Shown: positions 46,476 through 56,085 of the stretch, piece by piece
Numbering within the stretch: the stretch's first letter is position 1
How the letters are laid out: the number at the start of each line of letters is the position of its first letter
Source of the DNA: Sinorhizobium saheli
GTDB taxonomy: Bacteria; Pseudomonadota; Alphaproteobacteria; Rhizobiales; Rhizobiaceae
NCBI RefSeq assembly: GCF_001651875.1
Contig: NZ_LNQB01000073.1
Span: 62,001 to 126,000 of the forward strand
Direction of reading: 5' to 3'
DNA length: 64,000 nt
Notes under the pieces: generated by a model
What the model was told of the DNA's origin: nothing
Database searches by the model: none
The model's input: only the letters and a program-made list of their open reading frames with translations
Program-made: the position numbers and the translations under genes

Positions 46476-47327
46476 TCATCTGGCCGGACGCTGCTTCATC
46501 GGCCAGCGCTCGGCCCGCCGGTGGATGATCCTGGCCTCGTCGCCAAGCCTCACCGTTCCCTCGCCCCGCGGCACGGCATTCCAGCCGAAGAGCACGCCCG
46601 CGACGCGGCGATCGGCGGACATGCGCTTTTCGGCAAGCCCCTGGATGGGGTTGCCGCCAATGCGCTCGCCGGTCACCTGGTCCTGCGTCGTCATGATGCA
46701 CCGGGCGCAGGGCTTGACGAGGTCGAAGGCGATGCCGGCGATCTCCAGGCTTTCCCAAAGGTCCTCCTCCCAGGGTTCCTGGCAGTCGATCAGGATGTTG
46801 GTGCGGAAGCGTTCCATCCCCACCGGCTCCTGCCCCTTCTCGACGAGCGTCCGGTTGAGGTCGGCGAGCGAGCCCGTCGTCGTGATGAGGACCGGGAAAC
46901 CGTCGGCGAATCCGACCGGTGCCGCCGTCCCCGCCCATTCGGCGCCGACGAAGCGTTCGGCCGCCTCGTCCATATGCACGAGCTTGACGGGGCGGCCGAA
47001 CCAGCCGGAAAGCGCCGCGTTGGCCGCATCATCGGCGACGGCGGCGTTGACGTCGCTCGACCAGACGCGGACATCGAGGCGGCGGTCCGGATCGAATCGG
47101 ACGGACAGTTCCTCGCCGTTCATCCTGAGGTGCACGCCGCCATCGGCATGCCGCGCCTCCACCTGCGCCAGCGCCTGCAATTCGCGTTGCGTGATGAAAC
47201 GGCCATCGGGCTCGACCAGCATGAAGCGTCGGTCGCCGGCGAGCCCGTCGAGATTGACCTTGACGGCCGTTTGCGGCACGGCGCGCCCGCTTTTCAGGGG
47301 ATGAATGTTGATGCCGATCACTTCCAT
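46476..47327 (-). CDS. MOSC domain protein (YcbX/mARC-like)
   Basis: A 283-residue molybdenum-cofactor sulfurase C-terminal family protein. The N-terminal MOSC_N barrel (GINIHPLKSGRAV, LAGDRRFMLVEPDGRFITQRE) is followed by the MOSC domain with the Moco cysteine in LVKPCARCIMTTQDQVTGE. mARC and YcbX enzymes reduce N-hydroxylated compounds. No electron-transfer domain is fused (E. coli YcbX has a 2Fe-2S ferredoxin domain, absent here), so a separate partner is needed. Confidence 0.9.
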   Translation of the reverse strand: MEVIGINIHPLKSGRAVPQTAVKVNLDGLAGDRRFMLVEPDGRFITQRELQALAQVEARHADGGVHLRMNGEELSVRFDPDRRLDVRVWSSDVNAAVADDAANAALSGWFGRPVKLVHMDEAAERFVGAEWAGTAAPVGFADGFPVLITTTGSLADLNRTLVEKGQEPVGMERFRTNILIDCQEPWEEDLWESLEIAGIAFDLVKPCARCIMTTQDQVTGERIGGNPIQGLAEKRMSADRRVAGVLFGWNAVPRGEGTVRLGDEARIIHRRAERWPMKQRPAR

Positions 47328-47405
47328 CGCTTTTTTCCAAATTCAGAAATTGATTCAAACCGCTCGCAAGCCGATTCACCGCACGGCGGCAACATGTTGA
47401 AAGAT

Positions 47406-48062
47406 TTAGATTTCATCGACCAGCATGGCAAGCACGCTGCGCAGCCGTGCTTCGCGCTCGACCGCCAGGCGCCGCCCCGCCTTCGTCTGGAAACCATCCG
47501 CAAGACGGAAGAGCTTCGTCTCGAAATGGTCGATTGCGAAGGCCTTGTCGTCGAGCGGCCGGGCCTCGGCCAGCGGGTCGAGCGGATCATAGAGGCCGCT
47601 CCCCATCCGCCCGGCGATGTAAAAGCAGCGGGCAGCGCCGACCATGCCGATGGCGTCGAGCCGGTCCGCATCCTGCAGGATTTTCGCCTCCAGCGTCTCC
47701 GGCGGGATGTTCGCCGAGAAGCTGTGGGTGAGGATCGCGTGGGCGACGGCCGAGATGTCCAAGGTGCGCCAGCCGAGACCGTCGAGGACTTGCCACGCCT
47801 TTTCGGCGGCAAGCCGCGAGGCCTCGGCGCGCCGCGGCGAGTTCTTCTCGACCGCGACGCAATCGTGAAGCAGCACGGCGGCGGCAAGCTGGCGGCTGTC
47901 GCCGCCCTCCTCCGCCTGGATTCGCTGCGCATTCTTCCAGACGCGCATGAGATGCGATGCGTCGTGCGAGCCGTCGTTCCCGGCAAAGGCATGGGGCAGA
48001 AGCGCGGCGGCCAACTCCCCATGCGGCGCGAAGGCTGCGGCAAGCGCCGGAAGTCGGGTCAT
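47406..48062 (-). CDS. HD-domain phosphohydrolase
   Basis: A 218-residue HD protein: ligand histidines in DGSHDASHLMRVWKNA, the HD pair in AAVLLHDCVAVEKN, and the later aspartate in KILQDADRLDAIGMVGAAR. It resembles the YedJ/YpgQ group, which hydrolyses nucleoside triphosphates or other nucleotides; the activity is not proven here. Its ATG overlaps the stop of the upstream DUF2339 gene (ATGA), so the two are coupled. Confidence 0.88.
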   Translation of the reverse strand: MTRLPALAAAFAPHGELAAALLPHAFAGNDGSHDASHLMRVWKNAQRIQAEEGGDSRQLAAAVLLHDCVAVEKNSPRRAEASRLAAEKAWQVLDGLGWRTLDISAVAHAILTHSFSANIPPETLEAKILQDADRLDAIGMVGAARCFYIAGRMGSGLYDPLDPLAEARPLDDKAFAIDHFETKLFRLADGFQTKAGRRLAVEREARLRSVLAMLVDEI

Positions 48063-50872
48063 GCGCGGCCCCTCCCCTCGCCCCCATCGGCCTCGCCGGC
48101 GAATGCGTCGCCGCCGCCCGACAGGATCTTCTGGTAAAAGAGCCCGATGCCGATCAAGACGCCGCCGAGGCCGATGAAGGAGAGCGCCCGCAGGACGCCC
48201 TCGAGATTGGACATGTCGACCAGGAAGACCTTCAAGACCGCGATGAAGACGAGCACGGCCGAGGCGATGCGGATGCTCTTCGCATTGAAATGCGAGCCGG
48301 CGACCAGGAGCAGCACGCCGAGCACGAGCCAGACTACGGAATAGGTATAGGTCTCTCCCTGCAGGAAACCCTTCCAGTCGGCGACGTTCTCCCCCTGCCA
48401 GAAACGGCGGACGCTCAGGGTCGCCCAGGCGAAGGCAAGCACGGCGCCGCTGACGGCGAGCGCCATCACATAGGGGAGCGGTCGCCTGCCGCGCGCGTAC
48501 CAGGCAAGACCCGCATAGCCTATGCCAGGCAGCAGATAGCCGATCAGAAGCAGATCGAAGAACGGAATGCTTCCAAGCAGTTCGCCGCTGAAATAGGGGT
48601 TGAGGCCGACAAGATGCGCCGAAAGCACCGAGAGCATCGACAGGGCCCCGAGCACCATGCCGCCGTAGCGGAACACCGGGCTCGGCGACCGTCCGTCGAG
48701 CGTCATGAAGATGCCGGAGGCGCCGATCGCGAGCAGCGTGTAGATCGCCTGCTCGCCGAGCGTCGGAACGGAGCTGTCGAGCACGCCGCCGTTCATCGCA
48801 TGGCGCACGAGGATTGCGAGCGTCAGCAACACGAAGAGGCTCGCGAGCGCTTGCAGGAGATTGCGCACCCGTGTGTGCGGCGAGACGCGCATCAGATAAG
48901 CGGATGCGACGAGCAGCAGCGCCGGGATGCCGTAGCCCGGCAGGAGCGCATTGAAGACCGGCGTCCTGCCGAGGGCGCCCGCGCCGACGATCGTGGGCTC
49001 CCAGGCGATCCGCGCCAGGACGACGACGGCAGCGGAGACCGTTATCCACGGAAGGACGGGCCAGGCGCGAAGACGCGTCGCGAACGTATAGCCGGCACCG
49101 AGGAATGCAATCAGGAGCGTCGTGGCAAGACCGTCGGTCCAGGCATGCAGGCCAATGACGAAGAGGCCGAAGGAGCCGAGCACCAGCAGGCCGGCGGCGA
49201 GATCGAGCTCCTCGACTCGGCCGCGATAGAGCCATTCGACGAGACCGAGCAGGAAGAGACCGCCGGCAAAGGCGGCAAGCCCGTGCGACAGGTCGAAGGC
49301 GAAGTTGCCCGTCATCAGGAACGACATGGCAAGCAGCGCATTCGGCACGACGGCCACAACGCCCGCCCAGAGGATCGCGAACTGCCGGTTCGCGGCCGGG
49401 CGCCGGGCAAGCACGAAGGTTCCGAACAGGGCGAAAAGCGCCGACAAGGTCATCGCCGTCAGCATCGCCGTCAGGCCCGAGACGACAATTTCGGGCGCCG
49501 GCAGGTTGAGCGATGGATCGAGATAGGCAAGAACGCCGCTGAGGGCGGTCAGGCTCCAGATGCCGGCAATGGCCGCGAAGGCGGCGAACAGCGCGGCATA
49601 GACTGCCGTCGGCCGCATGGCGCCCGCGGCGGCAAGGGCCGCAACCACGACCACGAACTCGGTGACCGGAAAGCGCAGGGCGTTGACCGCCGGGCTGATG
49701 AAGAGAAGGGCGAGAACGGTCGAAACGACCGCCGCCGAGATGGTGATGGCTGCGTGAGGCGGCGTGAAGAGCCTCTCCCACGCACCGGCCACGGCGGCTT
49801 CTGGCCTGGCCGGTTTCGCTGTTGCGCCTGGCCCCGCCTGGCGCTCGGCACTACCGGGCCAGATCAGGCCGACGCCGGCGAGCATCACCAGAAGCGCGAA
49901 GGCGACCGGCGGCGCCTCGAAGGGCGTGGACAAGGCGACGTAGGCCAGTCCCCAGAGACCGAGGCCGATATTGGCGAGCGTGGGCACCACCGTCCAGCGG
50001 CGCAGGCGCGATGCGGCGAGCGTCGCAAACCACGCTATCGTAAGGAACCCGAACAGCACCCAGGGCCGCGGCTCGTCGCTCGAAACGAAAAGCGGCGTCA
50101 GCAGCGACGCCAGGAGGCCCAGCCCGGCAAGCGCCTGGCCGTGCAGCAGGGAGAGGCCGACGGTCGCGAGAGAAACCAGCGCCAGGAGGGTGAAGGCGGT
50201 GCCCGCTCCGATGAAGCCGTAAATCCCGTGCGCCGCATAGACGACGCCGAAGAGCGTCACGGCACCGGCAGCGGTCAGCACGCCCGGTATCATCGCATTG
50301 CGGAACCGGTCGGCGATCGTCGGCACGGCGCGGCGTCGGATGACCTCGCCGACGACCCCGAGGAAAAGACCGAAGGCGGCGGCAAGCGTCAGCCGGACGG
50401 CCGGGCTCAACAGCCCCGCTTCGATCGAATATTGCACGAGGAAGTAGCCGCCGAGCGCGAGCGCGAGCCCGCCCACCCAAACCGGCCACCGGCCGCCGAT
50501 CCGGCTCTCGAGGCTCTCGCCTCTTGCGGCCGCGACCGGTTGCGTGACCGCCGCCGCGACGGGTTCCTCGCGCGCGACCCGCTCGGCGGCGGGTTCCTGG
50601 GCTGCCTCGCCTCCGAAGATTCGGGCGCCCTGGCGTGCCTGCGACCACGGCCCCTCGGCCGGTTCTTGCTGCGGCACGGCCTCCGGTGCGGCCTCCGCCT
50701 CTTCAGGAGGCGCGATCTCGGCTGCTGGCTCCGCCACGCGCTGCCGCGCCAGCCGGGCGATCTCCGCCTTAAGGCTCTCGATCTCCGCATCGAGCCGCTC
50801 CGCGGTGTTGCGGCCGCGGAGGAAGGCGACGAGCGCCATGGCAAAGGCAAGAAGGGCTATGGCCTCGAACAT
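48059..50872 (-). CDS. DUF2339 giant membrane protein
   Basis: A 937-residue protein: an N-terminal membrane segment, a coiled-coil-like stretch (RGRNTAERLDAEIESLKAEIARLARQR), an acidic Pro/Ala-rich linker, then the DUF2339 region (about 125-925) with more than twenty hydrophobic helices. The entry motif ESRIGGRWPVWVGGLALALGGYFLVQYSIE is typical of the family. The function is unknown. The start at 50872 has GGGGGAA upstream; the longer frame begins at a TTG. It overlaps the HD hydrolase gene and is divergent from phoX. Confidence 0.85.
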   Translation of the reverse strand: MFEAIALLAFAMALVAFLRGRNTAERLDAEIESLKAEIARLARQRVAEPAAEIAPPEEAEAAPEAVPQQEPAEGPWSQARQGARIFGGEAAQEPAAERVAREEPVAAAVTQPVAAARGESLESRIGGRWPVWVGGLALALGGYFLVQYSIEAGLLSPAVRLTLAAAFGLFLGVVGEVIRRRAVPTIADRFRNAMIPGVLTAAGAVTLFGVVYAAHGIYGFIGAGTAFTLLALVSLATVGLSLLHGQALAGLGLLASLLTPLFVSSDEPRPWVLFGFLTIAWFATLAASRLRRWTVVPTLANIGLGLWGLAYVALSTPFEAPPVAFALLVMLAGVGLIWPGSAERQAGPGATAKPARPEAAVAGAWERLFTPPHAAITISAAVVSTVLALLFISPAVNALRFPVTEFVVVVAALAAAGAMRPTAVYAALFAAFAAIAGIWSLTALSGVLAYLDPSLNLPAPEIVVSGLTAMLTAMTLSALFALFGTFVLARRPAANRQFAILWAGVVAVVPNALLAMSFLMTGNFAFDLSHGLAAFAGGLFLLGLVEWLYRGRVEELDLAAGLLVLGSFGLFVIGLHAWTDGLATTLLIAFLGAGYTFATRLRAWPVLPWITVSAAVVVLARIAWEPTIVGAGALGRTPVFNALLPGYGIPALLLVASAYLMRVSPHTRVRNLLQALASLFVLLTLAILVRHAMNGGVLDSSVPTLGEQAIYTLLAIGASGIFMTLDGRSPSPVFRYGGMVLGALSMLSVLSAHLVGLNPYFSGELLGSIPFFDLLLIGYLLPGIGYAGLAWYARGRRPLPYVMALAVSGAVLAFAWATLSVRRFWQGENVADWKGFLQGETYTYSVVWLVLGVLLLVAGSHFNAKSIRIASAVLVFIAVLKVFLVDMSNLEGVLRALSFIGLGGVLIGIGLFYQKILSGGGDAFAGEADGGEGRGRA

Positions 50873-51032
50873 CGGTTCCCCCGGCATCACAATGGCTGTG
50901 ATCGATTCGAGCAACGTTAGCGCGAAACGGAGCGGAAAACACCGTCACCGGCATTCGTCCCCCCGCCGGTCGGCGCATGCATCCCAGCCCACAAATTCCT
51001 TGACGAGCGGGTGCCGCAATCTCTTCATCGAA

Positions 51033-51050
51033 CTGTCGCAGAACTGTCAC
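51033..51050 (+). promoter_or_regulatory. PHO box upstream of phoX
   Basis: CTGTCGC (51033-51039), a 4-base spacer, and CTGTCAC (51044-51050) match the PhoB direct-repeat consensus CTGTCAT-N4-CTGTCAT with three mismatches. The box ends about 78 bases before the phoX ATG, a normal position for PhoB activation. Confidence 0.8.
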
Positions 51051-51128
51051 GAGCTGGCTGCTAGAGCGACGGACGGACGCCGCGTGCCAGCGCGGCGGCT
51101 TCGATCGTCCAACGAGGAGAACCAGACC

Positions 51129-53132
51129 ATGGACAAGCATCTCGGCCTGCCGGAAGAAACCGAATTCAAGACGCTGACGGAAGAGCGGGAAGAACGGGAG
51201 GATATCAGCCGGAACTGTTCCGCCAATCCGACCATGGGCGACATCATCAACCGTCGCTTCTCGCGCCGTTCCTTCATCGGCGGCTCGCTCGCGGTGGCGG
51301 CGATTTCGACGACCGTCAGCCCGCTTGCACTGCTCTCGGCCGACGAGGCCAGAGCGAGCGGCGGGGCATCGCGGTTCGACTTCAAGGAAGTCGAAGCCGG
51401 CGTCGACGAGACGCACCACGTCGCCGAGGGCTATGATGCGGATATCCTCCTGCGCTGGGGCGACAAGGTCTTCGCCGACAGCCCGGAATTCGATCCGCTG
51501 AACCAGACGGCGGAAGCCCAGAGCCGCCAGTTCGGCTACAACAACGACTATGTCGGCTTCATTCCGCTCGACGGCAATCCGGACCACGGCCTGCTGGTCG
51601 TCAACCACGAATATACAAATGCCGAGCTCATGTTCCCGAACTTCGCCCGCGTCGACAAGGTTACGGAGGACGGCAAGGAGAAGGACAAGGTCGCTCTCGG
51701 CGAATACACGAAGGAACTGGTCGACATCGAGATGGCCGCCCACGGCGGCACGATCATCGAGATCCGCAAGGTCGGCGGCAAGTGGCAGCCGGTACTCGAC
51801 GGCAAGTACAACCGCCGCATCACCGCCAGCACCGAAATGCAGATCCACGGCCCTGCCGCGGGCCACCACCGCATGAAGACACCGGACGACCCGACCGGCA
51901 CCAGGGTCTTCGGCACGATCAACAATTGCGCCGGCGGCGTCACGGCCTGGGGCACCTATGTGATGGCGGAGGAGAACTTCAACGGCTATTTCGGCGGCGA
52001 GATCGCCGAGGACCATCCGGAGTTCAAGCAGTTGCAGCGCCTCGGAGCGCCGGGCGGCGAATATGCCTGGTCGAAGTTCTACGACCGCTTCGACCTCTCC
52101 AAGCAGCCGACGGAAGCCAACCGCTTCGGCTGGGTGGTCGAGGTCGATCCCTTCGATCCGAACTCGGTTCCGAAGAAGCGCACCGCCCTTGGCCGCTTCA
52201 AGCACGAGGGGTCCGAATCCGTCGTCAACAGGGACGGCCGCGTCGTCTTCTACTGCGGTGACGACTCGCGCTTCGACTACGTCTACAAGTTCGTCACGAA
52301 AGGCACCTTCAACCCCGACGATCGCGCCGCGAACATGGACCTGCTCGACGACGGCACGCTCTATGTCGCGAAGTTCGACGAGGACGGCACGGTCACCTGG
52401 ATGCCGCTCGTCCATGGCGAGGGCCCGCTGACGGCGGAGAACGGCTTCGCCTCGCAGGCGGACGTGCTGATCGATGCCCGCCTTGCCGCCGACGCACTCG
52501 GCGCGACCAAGATGGACCGGCCGGAAGACGTGCAGCCGAATGCGAAGACCGGCAAGGTCTACGTCATGCTCACCAACAACACCAAGCGCAAGGCGGATGA
52601 GGTGGACGCAGCCAATCCGCGCGCCGAGAACGCCTTCGGCCACATCATCGAAATCTCGGAGACCGACGGCGATTTCGCCTCGACCAAGTCGCGCTGGGAC
52701 GTCCTGCTGAAATGCGGCGATCCGAGCGTTGCCGATGTCGGCGCCTCCTTCTCGACGGAGACGACGAAGAACGGCTGGTTCGGCATGCCGGACAATTGCG
52801 CTATCGACGCCGACGGCCGTCTCTGGGTCTCGACCGACGGCAACAACGAGAAGGACACGGGCCGCACGGACGGGGTCTGGGCGGTCGAAACCGAAGGGGA
52901 AGGCCGAGGGACGTCGAAGCTGTTCTTCCGCGTTCCGGTCGGCGCCGAAATGTGCGGCCCGAGCTTCAATCCGACGGCGGACACCTTCTTCCTGGCGGTC
53001 CAGCACCCGGGCGACGCAGGTCTCGCAACCTACGAAAAGCCGGCCACGCGCTGGCCCGACTTCAAGGACGACATGCCCGTGCGCCCGGCAGTCGTCGCAG
53101 TCACCCGGCAGGGCGGCGGCAAGATCGGCTGA
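51129..53132 (+). CDS. phoX: PhoX-type alkaline phosphatase, Tat-exported
   Basis: A 667-residue calcium-dependent periplasmic phosphatase (DUF839/PhoX) releasing phosphate from organic esters. The Tat signal has twin arginines at 46-47 in RRFSRRSFIGGSLAVAAIS, with cleavage after the ADEARA motif near 76. Conserved blocks are YNNDYVGFIPL, LLVVNHEYTNAELMFP, NNCAGGVTAWGTY and FYCGDDSRFDYVYKFV. GAGGAG precedes the ATG. It is preceded by a PHO box, so it should be induced by phosphate starvation. The 45-residue polar N-terminus before the twin-arginine motif is a feature of PhoX proteins. Confidence 0.95.
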   Translation: MDKHLGLPEETEFKTLTEEREEREDISRNCSANPTMGDIINRRFSRRSFIGGSLAVAAISTTVSPLALLSADEARASGGASRFDFKEVEAGVDETHHVAEGYDADILLRWGDKVFADSPEFDPLNQTAEAQSRQFGYNNDYVGFIPLDGNPDHGLLVVNHEYTNAELMFPNFARVDKVTEDGKEKDKVALGEYTKELVDIEMAAHGGTIIEIRKVGGKWQPVLDGKYNRRITASTEMQIHGPAAGHHRMKTPDDPTGTRVFGTINNCAGGVTAWGTYVMAEENFNGYFGGEIAEDHPEFKQLQRLGAPGGEYAWSKFYDRFDLSKQPTEANRFGWVVEVDPFDPNSVPKKRTALGRFKHEGSESVVNRDGRVVFYCGDDSRFDYVYKFVTKGTFNPDDRAANMDLLDDGTLYVAKFDEDGTVTWMPLVHGEGPLTAENGFASQADVLIDARLAADALGATKMDRPEDVQPNAKTGKVYVMLTNNTKRKADEVDAANPRAENAFGHIIEISETDGDFASTKSRWDVLLKCGDPSVADVGASFSTETTKNGWFGMPDNCAIDADGRLWVSTDGNNEKDTGRTDGVWAVETEGEGRGTSKLFFRVPVGAEMCGPSFNPTADTFFLAVQHPGDAGLATYEKPATRWPDFKDDMPVRPAVVAVTRQGGGKIG

Positions 53133-53177
53133 CGGCACTTTCGAGGGCGCCGCATGCAACGTGCGGCGCCCTCTCAT

Positions 53178-53921
53178 TCATGCCGCCGACGAGGCGGAGG
53201 TCAGCGCCTTCAGCGTCGCATGCACGAAGCCGTCGCGGGCCGACGAGGCGTCGAGGCCCCGCGGTTCATAGACATGGCGGTTGAGGAAATAGGCGGTGAG
53301 GCGGAAGGCGGAGGCGAGGCTGTCGCGATCGGCCGCCCGGTGCGCCACCGAAAGGAACTCCGGAAGCGCGAGCATTCGGTCGGCATAGGGCGCACCCGCC
53401 TCGCGGCTGACGGCACGTCCGGATTTCGGCGAGACAAAGGCGAGGTTCTCGCGCGCGCCGGTCGCCGCGCATTCGGAAAGATCGAGGCCGAAGCCGAGAT
53501 CGTTCAACACCGCGAGTTCGAAGCGCACGAACAATTCACCGGCGTCCGCCGGATCCTGGAGGTGATCGACGATGACCGCAAGCGCCTCGTAGAGATGGGG
53601 ATGCGGGTCGCGCTCCGGCAGGAGCCGCAACAGCGCGCCCAGCGCCTGAATGCCGTAGACGGATGTCGCCGTCTCCATCAGCCTTGCGGCGCGCAATTGC
53701 AGCGGCTCGATGCGGAATTCACCGAGATGCTCGTCGAGCCGCGCCCGCCAGGTTACCTCGACCGAATTGCCCGACTGCAGCACCGGCTGCATCGCGCGCG
53801 AGCGGCCGGAGCGCACCAGCCCCAGGTGCCGCCCGTGTCCGGACGTCATCACCTCCGCGATGACAGAGCTTTCGCCATGCCGCCGGACGCCGAGAATGAT
53901 GGCCTGATCGCTCCATTGCAT
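53178..53921 (-). CDS. recO: DNA repair protein RecO
   Basis: A 247-residue recombination mediator that loads RecA on SSB-coated DNA with RecR. The N-terminal OB fold is [26 protein letters not shown] with [19 protein letters not shown]. The C-terminal helical domain includes [26 protein letters not shown]. The zinc-binding cysteines are incomplete, as in many alphaproteobacterial RecO. The upstream extension to 54065 is rejected because it overlaps the SRPBCC gene. Confidence 0.93.
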   Translation of the reverse strand: MQWSDQAIILGVRRHGESSVIAEVMTSGHGRHLGLVRSGRSRAMQPVLQSGNSVEVTWRARLDEHLGEFRIEPLQLRAARLMETATSVYGIQALGALLRLLPERDPHPHLYEALAVIVDHLQDPADAGELFVRFELAVLNDLGFGLDLSECAATGARENLAFVSPKSGRAVSREAGAPYADRMLALPEFLSVAHRAADRDSLASAFRLTAYFLNRHVYEPRGLDASSARDGFVHATLKALTSASSAA

Positions 53922-53980
53922 GAAAGAGGCATACACCCGCGGCGGAAAGGGGATCAAGCGGAGATGGTACTCCGGATGCC

Positions 53981-54463
53981 CTACTGCTGCGGCTCGAGCG
54001 CCGGCTTGCCGGAGAGCTCGCTCACATAATAGCCGTCGCGCAGATTGATGCCGTATTCGAGCCACGCCTTCATGCAGGCGAGCATCTGCGACCAGCCCTC
54101 GCAGTTCAGATAGGAGCTCTTCTGCCCCTGCTCGTTCTCGCGCCAGCCGCTCTCGGCAATGGTGACCATGGTGGCGCCGTCATCGAGCGGCTGGAAGCGC
54201 ATCTCGACCTGCGTCTGATAGGGCGCCTCACCCTCTGCGACCATCGCGTCCCAGCGAAAGACGATCCGCTCGTTCGGCTCGACCACCTCCACCTTCACGG
54301 GCACCTCGCCCCACCACGTCACCGTTGCCCCGGCGACCAGCGGACCGCTGATGCCGCCGAGGGTCACGAAATAGCGGCTGAGCTGATCGGGGTTCACGAC
54401 TGCGTCGAAGACCTGCCCGACGGGACGGGCGATCCGTCCGTTCACACGAAATTCGAAAGCCAT
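53981..54463 (-). CDS. SRPBCC (AHSA1-like) domain protein
   Basis: A 160-residue START/SRPBCC-fold protein with [30 protein letters not shown] at the N-terminus and [38 protein letters not shown] near the C-terminus, the AHSA1/ActivinAB-like pattern. These proteins often pair with a divergent ArsR regulator, as here. The bound ligand is unknown. It shares a 51-base intergenic region and one palindrome with the ArsR gene. Confidence 0.88.
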   Translation of the reverse strand: MAFEFRVNGRIARPVGQVFDAVVNPDQLSRYFVTLGGISGPLVAGATVTWWGEVPVKVEVVEPNERIVFRWDAMVAEGEAPYQTQVEMRFQPLDDGATMVTIAESGWRENEQGQKSSYLNCEGWSQMLACMKAWLEYGINLRDGYYVSELSGKPALEPQQ

Positions 54464-54496
54464 GTCGTCCTCCTCAAGATTGTCTCCAACGATAAT

Positions 54497-54516
54497 ATGT
54501 TATAAAAATATAACAT
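54497..54516. promoter_or_regulatory. Palindromic operator between ArsR and SRPBCC genes
   Basis: ATGTTATA-AAAA-TATAACAT, a perfect 8-bp inverted repeat with a 4-base spacer, overlaps the first two bases of the ArsR start codon. A TATAAA (54501-54506) with TTGTCT at 54480-54485 (15-base spacer) could form the arsR promoter, placing the transcription start at or beside the ATG. Repressor binding here would block both divergent genes. Confidence 0.7.
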
Positions 54517-54847
54517 GTCAATTGATTCGAAAGACGACGCGGTCTTCAAGGCGCTGGCGAGCGGCCTGCGCCGCCAGATGCTCGACGCGTTGAAAGAGTC
54601 GCCGCAGACGACGGGCATGCTCTGCGAGCGCTTTGCCGGCCTCGACCGCTGCACGGTCATGCAGCACCTGAAGGTTCTGGAAGAGGCCGGCCTCGTTCTC
54701 GTCCGGCGCGAGGGCCGGGAGCGGTGGAACCATCTGAACGCCCTGCCGATCCAGGCCATCCACGACCGCTGGATCAGCCGGTATGCGGGCCATGCGATGT
54801 CCGTCCTGACCGCCCTGCAGCAACGACTCGACGAGCCGCAGGACTGA
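54515..54847 (+). CDS. ArsR-family transcriptional regulator
   Basis: A 110-residue winged-helix repressor: DDAVFKALASGLRRQMLDALKE, then TTGMLCERFAGLDRCTVMQHLKVLEEAGLVLVRREGRERW with the recognition helix. It lacks the CxC metal site of classical ArsR, so it is the SRPBCC-paired type. No Shine-Dalgarno precedes the ATG, and the palindrome abuts it, so the mRNA may be leaderless. Confidence 0.9.
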   Translation: MSIDSKDDAVFKALASGLRRQMLDALKESPQTTGMLCERFAGLDRCTVMQHLKVLEEAGLVLVRREGRERWNHLNALPIQAIHDRWISRYAGHAMSVLTALQQRLDEPQD

Positions 54848-54916
54848 CGGTTTCATCTTTCCATCGCCGGGCTTTCTGCGTATGAACGAGCGTGTGGGCC
54901 AATCGGGGATACTATC

Positions 54917-55942
54917 GTGCGTTACCTCATCACCGGGACGGCAGGTTTCATCGGCTTTCATCTCGCCAAGCGGCTCCTCGACGAGGGGCATTTCGTGGTC
55001 GGCTTCGACGGGATGACGCCCTATTACGATGTCACGCTCAAGCAGCGCCGCCACGCAATCCTCGAACGGTCCAATGGCTTCAAGGCAGTCACGGCGATGC
55101 TCGAGGACCGGTCGGCGCTCGAGCGCGCGGCCGAGCTCGCCGAGCCTGAGGTCATCATCCACCTCGCGGCGCAGGCGGGCGTCCGCTACAGCCTCGAAAA
55201 TCCGAAGGCCTATGTGGACTCGAACCTCGTCGGCTCGTGGAACATCCTCGATCTCGCCAGGACGATCGCACCGAAGCATCTCATGCTGGCATCGACCTCG
55301 TCGATCTACGGCGCCAACGAGAAGGTGCCCTTTGCCGAGGCGGATCGCGCCGACGAGCCGATGACGCTCTATGCGGCGACGAAGAAGTCGATGGAACTGA
55401 TGGCGCACAGCTATGCGCATCTCTACAAGGTGCCGACCACCGCCTTCCGCTTCTTCACCGTCTATGGCCCATGGGGACGGCCCGACATGGCGCTCTTCAA
55501 GTTCGTCGACGCGATCCGCGGCGGCCGCCCGATCGACATCTACGGCGAAGGCCGGATGAGCCGGGATTTCACCTATATCGACGACCTCGTCGAAGGCATC
55601 GTGCGGCTCTCGCGCATCGCGCCGTCGGATGAGAACCGGGTGGACGCCGACAAAGCGGCAGACACGCTTTCCCGCCACGCGCCGTTCCGCGTCGTCAACA
55701 TCGGCGGCGGCCAGCCGGTCGAATTGATGACCTTCGTCGAGACGGTCGAAAAGGCGATGGGACGGCCGGCGGTCCGCAACATGCTGCCGATGCAGCAGGG
55801 GGACGTTCCGCGTACCTACGCCTCGCCGGACCTGCTCGAGGCGCTGACCGGCTTCAAGCCTTCCCTCTCCGTCGAGGAAGGAGTTGCGCGTTTTGTGGAA
55901 TGGTATGAACAATATTGCCGTAATGCAGACACAGTAGCCTGA
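54917..55942 (+). CDS. lpsL: UDP-glucuronate 4-epimerase (LpsL)
   Basis: A 341-residue NAD-dependent epimerase converting UDP-glucuronate to UDP-galacturonate for lipopolysaccharide. Rossmann motif [13 protein letters not shown] near 7-19, catalytic Ser-Tyr-Lys with STSSIYG and [11 protein letters not shown], and [16 protein letters not shown], typical of the GAE/LpsL group. The start is a GTG at 54917 with GGGGA upstream. It lies just before rkpK, whose product makes its substrate; the same pair is known in S. meliloti. Confidence 0.93.
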   Translation: MRYLITGTAGFIGFHLAKRLLDEGHFVVGFDGMTPYYDVTLKQRRHAILERSNGFKAVTAMLEDRSALERAAELAEPEVIIHLAAQAGVRYSLENPKAYVDSNLVGSWNILDLARTIAPKHLMLASTSSIYGANEKVPFAEADRADEPMTLYAATKKSMELMAHSYAHLYKVPTTAFRFFTVYGPWGRPDMALFKFVDAIRGGRPIDIYGEGRMSRDFTYIDDLVEGIVRLSRIAPSDENRVDADKAADTLSRHAPFRVVNIGGGQPVELMTFVETVEKAMGRPAVRNMLPMQQGDVPRTYASPDLLEALTGFKPSLSVEEGVARFVEWYEQYCRNADTVA

Positions 55943-55992
55943 CCTATGGTCCTTGGGTGCAGTGCAAAAAATCGCGCCTGCACGGGCAAGGA

Positions 55993-56021
55993 TTGCAATT
56001 CGAGCCTGTTTCGCCTTTTAA
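55993..56021 (+). promoter_or_regulatory. Candidate rkpK promoter
   Basis: TTGCAA (55993-55998), a 17-base spacer, and TTTTAA (56016-56021) lie 65 bases before the rkpK ATG in the 143-base lpsL-rkpK gap. They suggest that rkpK has a promoter of its own besides any read-through from lpsL. Confidence 0.35.
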
Positions 56022-56085
56022 CCGATAAACACATCCCCAACCCGAACATCCTCGAGAAAAACCACACAATCAAAAGGAAGAGCGG

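Noticed and set aside
47957-50920. A 987-codon open frame on the plus strand opposite the DUF2339 gene
   Set aside because: Translation is a low-complexity mix of Arg, Glu, Gly and His, as expected antisense to a hydrophobic high-GC gene.
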